DNA of 64,000 nt from Niastella vici (GTDB lineage Bacteria > Bacteroidota > Bacteroidia > Chitinophagales > Chitinophagaceae), in NCBI RefSeq assembly GCF_002077945.1, contig NZ_LVYD01000001.1, positions 124,001 through 188,000 of the forward strand, in the 5' to 3' direction. Made by a program: the position numbers and the translations under genes. The notes beneath the pieces were generated by a model that was not told where the DNA came from, searched no databases, and worked only from the letters and a program-made list of their open reading frames with translations. This document shows positions 18,147 to 25,865 of this stretch, in pieces. Each line of letters begins with the position of its first letter. The stretch's first letter is position 1.

Positions 18147-20540
18147 CTATTTCTTTGCGAGCCATTTACTCCATCTGCTACGCTTAGGTGCGCTATTATC
18201 GAAATAACTTTCGCCATTACTGCCGGCTCCATTTCCATATCCATACCCATAACCATAGCCATAGCCGCCACCATAGCCATAATAGCCATAACCGCCACTT
18301 GCAGATATATCATTGATAATGATAGAAAGATGTGTCAATTTTTTTTGCCGGTAAATATCGTCGATCAGTTGAATTTGTCTTTTTTGTGTATAATTATGAC
18401 GAACAATATAAATCGTACCATCTGCGTAACGACCCAGGGTTATAGCATCACTTACCAGCCCAACAGGCGCTGTATCTATTATGATAGCATCAAACTGTTT
18501 GCGAAGTTCGGAAAATAGCAGTTCTATTTTTTCGCTTAACAACATTTCGGCCGGATTGGGAGGTACCGGACCGCAGGGGATTACATACAGGTTTTCTACA
18601 TCCGGCACCGGATGTATCGCCTCATGCAGATTAATACTTCCAACAATATAATTGGTAATTCCCTTGCGCTCATGCAGTCCGAGTCCCTTCATGATCTTCG
18701 GCTTACGAATATCAAACTCCAGTATTACGGTACGCTTTCCTGATAATGCCAGTACAGAGCCGAGGTTTGTGCTGACAAATGATTTTCCTTCTCCACTGAA
18801 CGAAGAAGTAACTAACAGCACCGGTTTGGATACATTCGGCAATATATATTGAAGGTTCGATCGTACTATACGAAATTGCTCTGCCAGAAACCGGCGATTA
18901 TTCCGGGTTACCACCAGCGTTTTGCCTTCTTCAGCATGCCCTACTTCACCAAGAATTGGCGTTTGGGTAATTTGTTGGATATCTTGTTTTCCTTTTATTT
19001 TATCGTTAAGATATTCTCTTAGGAAAATAATACTGGTTGGTATTGCAATCCCAATCAGTATAGCAAACATATAAAGTCCTTTCCGGTTGGGACTAACAGG
19101 AATTCCTGAAGCAATAGCAGGCTCTATTACCTTAATATTTGATATGGTAGACGCAGAGGAAATAGCAGTCTCCAATTTCTTCTGTAAAAGATACTGGTAT
19201 AGTTCCTGTAATATACTCTGCTGCCGGGTTACTTCCAGCAGTTGTTTTTCTTTGGACGGAATAGAATTGATCAATCGGTCGGCTTCTTTGCTCTTGTTCT
19301 TGATAGCGTCCAGCGCAAGCACATAGGTTTGCCGCACATTTTTTAGATTTTCAAGCATATCGTTGCGCAGTTTTCCTATGCCTGCTTCCATCATGAGTAT
19401 GCGCGGATTGTTAGGCGCTACATTTTTAAGGGTTGTTTCCCGCTCTAACTGAAGTCGGTTAAATTCAGTAACCTGTTGCAGCAAAGAAGGTTCTTCAATG
19501 CCCAACATAGAAGGAATTATCTTATACTGATTGGCATTGCTTGAAAGATAATTGATCAAATAATCAATAACCTTAACTTTTATTTCCTGCTCTGCCATTA
19601 ACTTATTCGTTTCAGACAATTCATTAAAAAATAACTGGCTTTGTTGTTCAGGATTAATTACACGACTTTTTTCCCGATAATTCTTTAGATTTTGTTCTAC
19701 CCCTCCCAGATCGCGGAAAACTGCCTTTAATTGGTCATCTATAAATGCAAGGGTTTTTGCCGCAATCTCCCGTTTATCTTCCAGGCTGGCCTGCTGGTAT
19801 TCCTTCATATATTGATTTACTATATCAACTCCCAGCCTCGTATTTTCGTTAGTAAATGACAGTAATAGTACATTGGCATAATCGTTAACCCTGATTACAT
19901 TGATACCCCCACTTAACCCAGACGCCATACTCTCTGTTGATTGCCAGGATACTACAAAATCATTACTGGCAAACAATTTGCGATCCCTGTTATTAGCAGT
20001 AATTCTGAATTCTACATTATTCAGCTTGATTCTCTCATTGAAGAAATGTTTTTGTGGTTGTTCATTCAGCAAAAACTCATTAGTCCCCTGTAAAGAAATC
20101 AATAGGCTGAACCCTGAAGAAGAATCAGGTATTGATAATATCTCAAAATTAAAGGGCACATCTTTTGGATAAACAATAGTGGACCGGATCTTTCCTTTAT
20201 TAAATACCTGTTTTTGCAGCTCAAGCGAATTTACAACGCGACTGGCAATAGACCGTGACTTGATAATCTCTATTTCATCATTCAATTTATCTACCCTTTG
20301 CATCATAAAAATGTCATCGAACTTATCTCCACCACTACCGTAAGGGTTTTGGGTTGACACGAGGAGCTTACCAGCTATATTATATGTAGGAGTGGAATAA
20401 CGTAGCTTAACATAAGCACCTACTAATGCCAAGGATACTGATATTGCTACCCAGGGAATGTATCTGAGATATCTAAAGATCATTTCCCTGGGACTGATAC
20501 CTGTTTTTTTGGTTTGATTCTCCATTATTTCTTCTGACAT
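18147..20540 (-). CDS. wzc: Wzc-type polysaccharide co-polymerase fused to BY-kinase
   Basis: I chose the ATG at 20540 (MSEEIMENQ), 4 nt after the Wza stop; the open frame extends 20 codons upstream into wza. Two membrane helices flank a long periplasmic Wzz/coiled-coil domain (a G-P-P/P-x2-P-like segment near SPNRKGLYMFAILIG). The cytoplasmic kinase has Walker A SSFSGEGKSFVS, A' VILEFDIRKPK and Walker B DAIIIDTAPVG. The C-terminal tail is a Gly-Tyr repeat (many GY units) ending in a basic segment, the expected autophosphorylation cluster. It is likely to control export and chain length. Confidence 0.92.
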   Translation of the reverse strand: MSEEIMENQTKKTGISPREMIFRYLRYIPWVAISVSLALVGAYVKLRYSTPTYNIAGKLLVSTQNPYGSGGDKFDDIFMMQRVDKLNDEIEIIKSRSIASRVVNSLELQKQVFNKGKIRSTIVYPKDVPFNFEILSIPDSSSGFSLLISLQGTNEFLLNEQPQKHFFNERIKLNNVEFRITANNRDRKLFASNDFVVSWQSTESMASGLSGGINVIRVNDYANVLLLSFTNENTRLGVDIVNQYMKEYQQASLEDKREIAAKTLAFIDDQLKAVFRDLGGVEQNLKNYREKSRVINPEQQSQLFFNELSETNKLMAEQEIKVKVIDYLINYLSSNANQYKIIPSMLGIEEPSLLQQVTEFNRLQLERETTLKNVAPNNPRILMMEAGIGKLRNDMLENLKNVRQTYVLALDAIKNKSKEADRLINSIPSKEKQLLEVTRQQSILQELYQYLLQKKLETAISSASTISNIKVIEPAIASGIPVSPNRKGLYMFAILIGIAIPTSIIFLREYLNDKIKGKQDIQQITQTPILGEVGHAEEGKTLVVTRNNRRFLAEQFRIVRSNLQYILPNVSKPVLLVTSSFSGEGKSFVSTNLGSVLALSGKRTVILEFDIRKPKIMKGLGLHERKGITNYIVGSINLHEAIHPVPDVENLYVIPCGPVPPNPAEMLLSEKIELLFSELRKQFDAIIIDTAPVGLVSDAITLGRYADGTIYIVRHNYTQKRQIQLIDDIYRQKKLTHLSIIINDISASGGYGYYGYGGGYGYGYGYGYGNGAGSNGESYFDNSAPKRSRWSKWLAKK

Positions 20541-20544
20541 AAGA

Positions 20545-21429
20545 TTATCTTCTGAATAAACTGATAAATACGGCAGTAATTGAGAGAATTGAGGCTCCAA
20601 GTGACACAGCCTGAAATGCAGATTGATTATTCACCGCAGCTTTATTCTTACCTACATCTACCACAACCATATCATTCTGCTGTAAATAGTAATAGGGTGA
20701 TAGAAAAACGTTGGGATCTTTAAGATTCAACCGGCCGAACGTTCGCTGGCCATTCGATTCCCGGACTACCACCACATTATCTCGCCGGCCATATATAGTG
20801 ATATCGCCGGCAAGACCAATCGCCTCAAATGCATTTAATTTATCGGTGGGAACAGAAAATGAACCAGGGCGATTTACCTCTCCAATAACAGTAACCTTAT
20901 AATTCATAAACCTTATTTCCACATAAGGATTTTTTAATAATCCAAGATTGGAATACATATAAGCCAACGTATCGCCCAATTGTTTTTTTGTTTTACCTTC
21001 TACCTGAATAGAACCTAACTTGTATAACTGAATCTCTCCGAACTGACTTACAACAAATCCCTGCAGTGTAGAAGCTCCCGAAGTTGTAGTACCTCCTGAA
21101 GCATTGCCAGATCCACCTATGTTACCGAAAGATGAAGTTGATGAACTATTTGCCAATGGATTCGTTACCGCCGCCGTTGCCAGCGGATCATCACTATAAA
21201 CAGTAATCCCTAACAAATCACCCTTCTGAATAATCGGCTCAGGAACTTCCACCTTGCTTAACTTTGCCGTATCAAACGATCCTTGCAGGTATTGCAGGTT
21301 TTTAACGTTACCGCAGGATGTTGTTAATGCAACAATTAATGCGCAAATAATGAATGGAAAATAATGAATGCGAAGCAGAGATTCGCGTATTTGATTATTT
21401 TTCAAGAAGTACAATTTTTGATTTATCAA
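20545..21429 (-). CDS. wza: Wza-type outer membrane polysaccharide export lipoprotein
   Basis: 294 residues. Signal peptide with lipobox LTTSC near residue 39, then a polysaccharide-export (Poly_export) domain (EPIIQKGDLLGITVYSDDP) and an SLBB domain (VTVIGEVNRPGSFSVP). A C-terminal hydrophobic stretch of about 20 residues followed by FRR may be the barrel-forming helix. A Ser/Gly-rich insertion sits inside the export domain. The start overlaps the NusG-like gene by 35 nt. Confidence 0.92.
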   Translation of the reverse strand: MINQKLYFLKNNQIRESLLRIHYFPFIICALIVALTTSCGNVKNLQYLQGSFDTAKLSKVEVPEPIIQKGDLLGITVYSDDPLATAAVTNPLANSSSTSSFGNIGGSGNASGGTTTSGASTLQGFVVSQFGEIQLYKLGSIQVEGKTKKQLGDTLAYMYSNLGLLKNPYVEIRFMNYKVTVIGEVNRPGSFSVPTDKLNAFEAIGLAGDITIYGRRDNVVVVRESNGQRTFGRLNLKDPNVFLSPYYYLQQNDMVVVDVGKNKAAVNNQSAFQAVSLGASILSITAVFISLFRR

Positions 21430-21904
21430 TATAGGCAGAAAGTATAAATCCTATGCTTTCTATAACTACTTCTACTTTCTTGTGCAAAACTTTTTTCACT
21501 GTACCTTCCTTACCCATTAATACGCCACTTTGCACTATCACTTTTTTACCGGCCTTTATATCAACAGCCCGCACTTCAACATCTTCATGATCATTCAAAA
21601 ATTTCTTGATTACCAAAATCTCCTTCTCTTTTATTATGGCCGGCTTACCTAACCAATAAACAAAGTTTACTACACCACTTGTCATTCGAACAGGCGTTTT
21701 TTCTTCTTCATTTACTTTTACAAATACATACGATTTAAAAAGGGGTTCATCAATCAGTTTTATGCGATCACTCCATTTGCGATGCACCTTATTGAGCGGG
21801 CAATAACTTTCAATTCCTTTTTCTTCCAATAGCTTATGCACCTTTTTCTCCCATCGTGGACGGGTATACACAGCAAACCATTTTTTTGATGTTTGTGCAG
21901 CCAT
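21395..21904 (-). CDS. NusG/RfaH-like transcription antiterminator of the polysaccharide operon (UpxY-like)
   Basis: 169 residues. The NGN domain is clear (KWFAVYTRPRWEKKVHKLL, PLFKSYVFVKV), followed by a KOW motif region (KAGKKVIVQSGVLMGKEGTV). It is the first gene of the 22-kb operon. Bacteroidota UpxY and enterobacterial RfaH proteins in this position let RNA polymerase pass early terminators in long capsule operons. The leader upstream contains terminator-like structures on which it could act. Confidence 0.9.
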   Translation of the reverse strand: MAAQTSKKWFAVYTRPRWEKKVHKLLEEKGIESYCPLNKVHRKWSDRIKLIDEPLFKSYVFVKVNEEEKTPVRMTSGVVNFVYWLGKPAIIKEKEILVIKKFLNDHEDVEVRAVDIKAGKKVIVQSGVLMGKEGTVKKVLHKKVEVVIESIGFILSAYIDKSKIVLLEK

Positions 21905-21948
21905 ATAAGAATTAAAGCCTCATGCAACAAATCAGCTATAAAAATTGT

Positions 21949-22051
21949 AATAATTCATAATCAGGTAATGCAGTCAGTAAATTCAGGCTGCGCATGGCTT
22001 CGCCTCGTCAGTCACAGAATAATTTCCGGAACCGATTGATTATGAATTATT
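21949..22051. repeat. Perfect 15-bp inverted repeat around 73 nt, before the antiterminator gene
   Basis: AATAATTCATAATCA at 21949-21963 pairs exactly with TGATTATGAATTATT at 22037-22051. The enclosed 73 nt is more GC-rich and contains a GGCTTCGCC segment. In the operon leader RNA it would close a long stem 45-150 nt before the first start codon. It could be an RNA structure, a two-site operator or the ends of a small decayed element. Confidence 0.6.
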
Positions 22052-22069
22052 TAAATTCAAGTCTACCAA

Positions 22070-22131
22070 ATCAAAAACCCAATAATAAAGGGCATAAGCG
22101 AGCCACTTCAATGAAGTACTCCTTATACCCT
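22070..22131 (-). terminator. Terminator-like hairpin in the polysaccharide operon leader
   Basis: On the minus strand AGGGTATAAG (22131-22122) pairs with CTTATGCCCT (22098-22089) with one G-U, and an inner hairpin ACTTC-ATT-GAAGT extends the stem. It is followed by UUUAUUAUUGGGUUUUUG. The hairpin is strong but the U-tract is interrupted. It lies about 180 nt upstream of the antiterminator start, in the position of an attenuator. Confidence 0.5.
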
Positions 22132-22182
22132 TCCACTATAAAATATATTTAGTGTAACAATTAGCGCTGACAAAGGAATTCT

Positions 22183-22234
22183 TTCCATGTTTTTATTCTA
22201 AAGCATGGAAGTTTTAACCATTCGGTACTTCCAT
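22183..22234 (-). promoter_or_regulatory. Two mutually exclusive hairpins in the operon leader
   Basis: The segment 22204-22212 can pair either upstream on the RNA, with 22227-22234 (ATGGAAGT/ACTTCCAT, 8 bp), or downstream, with 22183-22189 (CATG-centred, 7 bp: TTCCATG/CATGGAA on the plus strand). Both loops are 14 nt. The shared middle strand makes the two stems exclusive, the layout of an attenuation switch. No ligand or protein site is recognised. Confidence 0.5.
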
Positions 22235-22267
22235 CGGCAAAAGCCTGCAATGCTACCTGAACGGGTG

Positions 22268-22300
22268 CAAATATAGGTGTTTTTTAATGTGTATAAACAT
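22268..22300 (-). promoter_or_regulatory. Possible Bacteroidota-type promoter of the polysaccharide operon
   Basis: The minus strand reads TATATTTG at 22275-22268, an exact TAnnTTTG -7 element. A TTT lies 19 nt further upstream, a weak match to the -33 TTG. Transcription would start near 22261 and give a leader of about 355 nt before the antiterminator start at 21904. The -33 match is poor, so this is tentative. Confidence 0.4.
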
Positions 22301-22709
22301 GTGCAAAAAATCTTAACCCTTTATTTTTCAATCCAAAATACCATTTTCTCAGTCCCAATCTTTTACCAATAATCGAAAAAACACATTAAAGAGTATTCTT
22401 ATACCTCATTCATCCCCCTTCGGCAACTGCCGCAAGGTAAATAATCATTTTTATAATCAGCCTTGCATTAAGCAGTAAAACACAGGTATTATTTTTATTT
22501 AATGATCCTCTCGATCATAAACGACGAATAACTCAATACCCCCATTACACTGCTATAATTTTAGTATTTGCTGCACTGGCGGTTTATAATATCGTGCCAA
22601 AAACGTATATGAATAAATAAATATTGTTGCTTATAAAAGGTCAAACGCTACTCGCAAAAAACTGCATTACACAATAAGGATTATCCTGCTTTTTCAGGGT
22701 CCCAATAGC

Positions 22710-23936
22710 TTGTTTTCTGTTCACTGGTTTCTTATCTTTCCCTATAAATGTATTCGCTTGCAAAAACGCTTCTACTCACTTGATGTTTTCCGTGGTGCAA
22801 CAGTGGCTTTTATGATCCTGGTAAATAATCCAGGCAGCTGGGCAAATTTGTATGCACCGCTTGAACATGCACCCTGGCATGGCTGTACACCTACCGATCT
22901 CGTTTTTCCTTTTTTCTTATTTGCTGTAGGTAATGCTATGTCTTTTGTAATGCCCCGGCTTCAGGAAGCTGGCACTCCCGCCTTTCTTAAAAAAGTGGTC
23001 ACCAGATCTTTGCTCATCTTTCTCATTGGCTTTTTCCTTAACTGGTCGCCTTTTATAAGGTGGAATGATGATCACCTTACCTTTAAAGCGTGGGAATATG
23101 CAGGCGCAAATGGCGCTTTAGTCGGAATACGTATTCTGGGTGTATTGCAACGAATAGCACTCAGCTATTTCTTTGCTTCACTGATCATTTATTTTTTTAA
23201 GATACGTGGCGCATTTGTAACTGCCATCACCCTCTTATTGTTTTATTGGGCAATGACCTTTTTGCTGGGCAGTGCGGCCGATCCTTATAGCATGAATGGT
23301 TATTTTGGTGTTCAGGTAGATAAGGCCATACTGGGCGAGTCACATATGTATCATGGTGAAGGCGTTGCATTCGACCCTGAAGGCATTACCAGCACGCTTA
23401 CTTCCATTGTTCAGGTGATCTTTGGCTATTTCGTTGGTTTTTATATTCAGCAAAAGGGTAAGAATTATGAAATGCTGGCTCATTTACTGATCGCCGGCTG
23501 TATTTTGATCTTTACCGGCTATGCCTGGGATATGACATTCCCCATCAATAAAAAAATATGGACAAGCTCCTATGTGCTTTATACTACAGGCCTGGCCATA
23601 CTGGTGCTTTCCGTTTGTATATTATTAATTGAATTCAAAGACGCAAAAGGTATCTGGAGCCGCTTTTTTGATGTTTTTGGCAAGAACGCCTTATTTATCT
23701 TCTTTCTGAGTGGCTTTTTACCGCGCGTTATTGCACTATTCCGCTGGGTCGATCATTATGACGACAAAGGAGAAAAAGTATATACCAGCGCATTACCCTG
23801 GTTCTATCAACATGTTTGCAAACCCGTTTCAGCCAATTTAAAAAACGGTTCCTTGCTATATGCAATATGTATGATCGCATTTTACTGGCTCATCGTATAC
23901 ATTATGGACAGAAAAAAGATCTATATCAAAGTGTAA
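22710..23936 (+). CDS. NagX-like membrane acyltransferase (DUF5009/HGSNAT-like)
   Basis: About 390-408 residues with some ten membrane segments. RFYSLDVFRGATVAFMILVNN and the HAPWHGCTPTDLVFPFFLFAVG motif are typical of the family related to heparan-alpha-glucosaminide N-acetyltransferase; in Bacteroidota such genes (nagX) may transacetylate glucosamine during uptake. The N-terminus is unsure: family members begin near KRFYSLDV, so the TTG at 22758 may be the real start. It converges on the next gene with a 3-nt gap. Confidence 0.82.
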   Translation: MFSVHWFLIFPYKCIRLQKRFYSLDVFRGATVAFMILVNNPGSWANLYAPLEHAPWHGCTPTDLVFPFFLFAVGNAMSFVMPRLQEAGTPAFLKKVVTRSLLIFLIGFFLNWSPFIRWNDDHLTFKAWEYAGANGALVGIRILGVLQRIALSYFFASLIIYFFKIRGAFVTAITLLLFYWAMTFLLGSAADPYSMNGYFGVQVDKAILGESHMYHGEGVAFDPEGITSTLTSIVQVIFGYFVGFYIQQKGKNYEMLAHLLIAGCILIFTGYAWDMTFPINKKIWTSSYVLYTTGLAILVLSVCILLIEFKDAKGIWSRFFDVFGKNALFIFFLSGFLPRVIALFRWVDHYDDKGEKVYTSALPWFYQHVCKPVSANLKNGSLLYAICMIAFYWLIVYIMDRKKIYIKV

Positions 23937-23939
23937 TTT

Positions 23940-24500
23940 TTACAATACTATTTTTCGCAGTAACCGGAACACCAGACATATGGCTATATACAGGGCCGAT
24001 AGAATTACCATGGAGAATTTGGTGGTGGCCATGTCATAGGCCAGCAAAACCGACCAGCGGGTAGGTGACCCCTGTAAGCTTTTCAGCATGGCTATATTTT
24101 CAATTACATCGCAAATTCCAGCTATTATTAACAGATAAGTCATGAATTTACCCGTACGCATCAGGATCTCATGGCCGCTTAACCGGCCAAAATAAATACA
24201 GGCCACCGAAAGTCCGGTAGTATATAAAACAATAAAAAGGAAATCGAGATATATTCCAATTATGGCATGGTTCAGCTTTCCATAAGTTTCCCAGTCAAGT
24301 ATAATTCTTTCAGCTACAGAAAGCTCTTTAGCCAGTTCAAACCGCACAATTTCATCTGTAGCCAGCGGCTGCATATACCATTTTGAAGCAATAATAAACA
24401 GGCAATTGATGGCCAAAAGTACCCAAAACCAGCGTTGAAGATTTGCGGGAGGAGCAAACGATAGTTGTTTCATTGAAGCAAGTATTTTGTTAACAGGCAT
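23940..24500 (-). CDS. Integral membrane protein of unknown function
   Basis: 186 residues with four to five hydrophobic helices (WFWVLLAINCLFIIASKW, LDFLFIVLYTTGLSVACIYF, MTYLLIIAGICDVIENIAML, MVILSALYIAICLVFRLL). I do not recognise a catalytic motif. A central soluble stretch of about 40 residues (MQPLATDEIVRFELAKEL) is acidic. It is divergent from the metallophosphoesterase gene across 185 nt and convergent with the NagX-like gene. Confidence 0.7.
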   Translation of the reverse strand: MPVNKILASMKQLSFAPPANLQRWFWVLLAINCLFIIASKWYMQPLATDEIVRFELAKELSVAERIILDWETYGKLNHAIIGIYLDFLFIVLYTTGLSVACIYFGRLSGHEILMRTGKFMTYLLIIAGICDVIENIAMLKSLQGSPTRWSVLLAYDMATTKFSMVILSALYIAICLVFRLLRKIVL

Positions 24501-24685
24501 TCCTGCTAATTTATCAGACTGCCTGTTTAAAATAGTATAGAGCAGGATTCAGGAGAGAACCTGGCATTTTTCCGATCTTCATGCCGGGTATACAGTCAAA
24601 CTGCATTGATCTTTAAATGACTGTGATTTGCTATCTTACTAAAGTAATAAATTTCAGGCAATTGAAAAAAACCTGATTTTTCACT

Positions 24686-25789
24686 ATGAAAAAATTGCTA
24701 CAATTCATATTTAAAAAACCGGTTACCTGGCTGGCCGAGCGCATCTCTTCTTCTCCTAAAAAGGACAAGGTATTCACATCATTGACACAGTTACTCAATA
24801 ATATCCAAAATAAAAAAGAAGGCTGTGGACTCATTCTTCCATTTGAACTGTCAACGGGTAAGTTCATCATCCTGTCCGACGAACATAAAGGCGCCCGCGA
24901 CCTGGCAGATGATTTCCGTTTGGCCGAGAAAAATTACCTGAATGCGCTAAATTATTATTTCAATAACGGATTTTACTTTGTCAACCTGGGCGATTGCGAA
25001 GAGCTTTGGGAAAACAAACCGGATATAGTGATGGATAAAAACAAAACCGATCTGCAGGCAGAGTTGCGTTTTTTACAACAGGATCGCTATTACCGGGTAT
25101 TTGGCAACCACGATCTGCAATGGAAATTCGAGTTTCCACGCACCCGTTTTCTGAAACCCGTGTTTGGTGATAAACTCACCATATATGAAGGACTGCTACT
25201 GAAAACCAATTACAACAACCGCGAATATTCAATCTTTTGTACACATGGTCACCAGGGCGATCAAAAGAGTGATGGAAATGCTTTCAGCACCTGGTTTGTA
25301 GCTGCCATCTGGACGCCCCTGCAACGCTTCCTCGATATCAGCATCAATTCAACATCCGACTCTTTTGAACTGGTCGACAAACATAATATCATGATGTATG
25401 AATGGAGTGCCACGCAGAAAGACCTGTTGTTCATTTCGGGCCACACCCATAAACCGGTATTTGCTTCGCTTGATCATATAGAACGGCTTACCAAACAATT
25501 AAAAAAGGCAAAAGATAAACAGGATACTGCCGCTATTCAAACTCTGGAAGCAGAACTGGAAAAAAGAAAGCAGGAATACGCCGGCAAACAATTTCATAAA
25601 ACCATGGTGATCCCATCGTATTTTAATAGTGGTTGCTGTTGTTATTCAGATGGAGATGTTACCGGTATTGAAATTGAAGGCGATAACATCAGACTGGTAA
25701 AATGGAAAGAAGAAAATGGCCAGTCGCAACGGATGGTACTGGAAGAAAGTGCCCTATCTTATATTTTTGAAAAGCTTTCAACGCCTTAA
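24686..25789 (+). CDS. Calcineurin-like metallophosphoesterase
   Basis: 367 residues. The metal ligands of the family are visible in order: ILSDEHKGARD (a D-x-H variant), NLGDCEELWE, FGNHDLQW, CTHGHQGDQ and SGHTHKP. A coiled-coil-prone Lys/Glu-rich insert (about residues 265-305) interrupts the C-terminal part. No signal peptide, so cytoplasmic. The substrate is unknown; size and motifs suggest a UDP-diacylglucosamine hydrolase-like or general phosphodiesterase fold. Confidence 0.85.
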   Translation: MKKLLQFIFKKPVTWLAERISSSPKKDKVFTSLTQLLNNIQNKKEGCGLILPFELSTGKFIILSDEHKGARDLADDFRLAEKNYLNALNYYFNNGFYFVNLGDCEELWENKPDIVMDKNKTDLQAELRFLQQDRYYRVFGNHDLQWKFEFPRTRFLKPVFGDKLTIYEGLLLKTNYNNREYSIFCTHGHQGDQKSDGNAFSTWFVAAIWTPLQRFLDISINSTSDSFELVDKHNIMMYEWSATQKDLLFISGHTHKPVFASLDHIERLTKQLKKAKDKQDTAAIQTLEAELEKRKQEYAGKQFHKTMVIPSYFNSGCCCYSDGDVTGIEIEGDNIRLVKWKEENGQSQRMVLEESALSYIFEKLSTP

Positions 25790-25799
25790 TTTAAAGTTT

Positions 25800-25865
25800 G
25801 CGCCCGTGCCGGGCGCACAAAAGAAAATGCCGTCCCGGTTAAACCGAAACGGCATATATCCTTTT
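25800..25865. terminator. Twin hairpins between convergent genes
   Basis: A GC-rich hairpin (GCGCCC-GTGCC-GGGCGC, 25800-25816) is followed by ATGCCGT/ACGGCAT (25827-25833 with 25849-25855), which has a T-rich sequence on its plus-strand 3' side (CCTTTTATT). They lie between the stop codons of the metallophosphoesterase and rtcB and probably end both transcripts. Confidence 0.65.

Noticed and set aside
22559-22566. TTTTAGTA half-site upstream of the NagX-like gene
   Set aside because: No second half-site at the expected distance; likely chance in AT-rich DNA.
24636-24651. TTACTAAAGTAA upstream of the metallophosphoesterase, similar to the ATTTAGTA operator
   Set aside because: Only one good half-site and no partner at +14 or +23, so it does not share the operator geometry.
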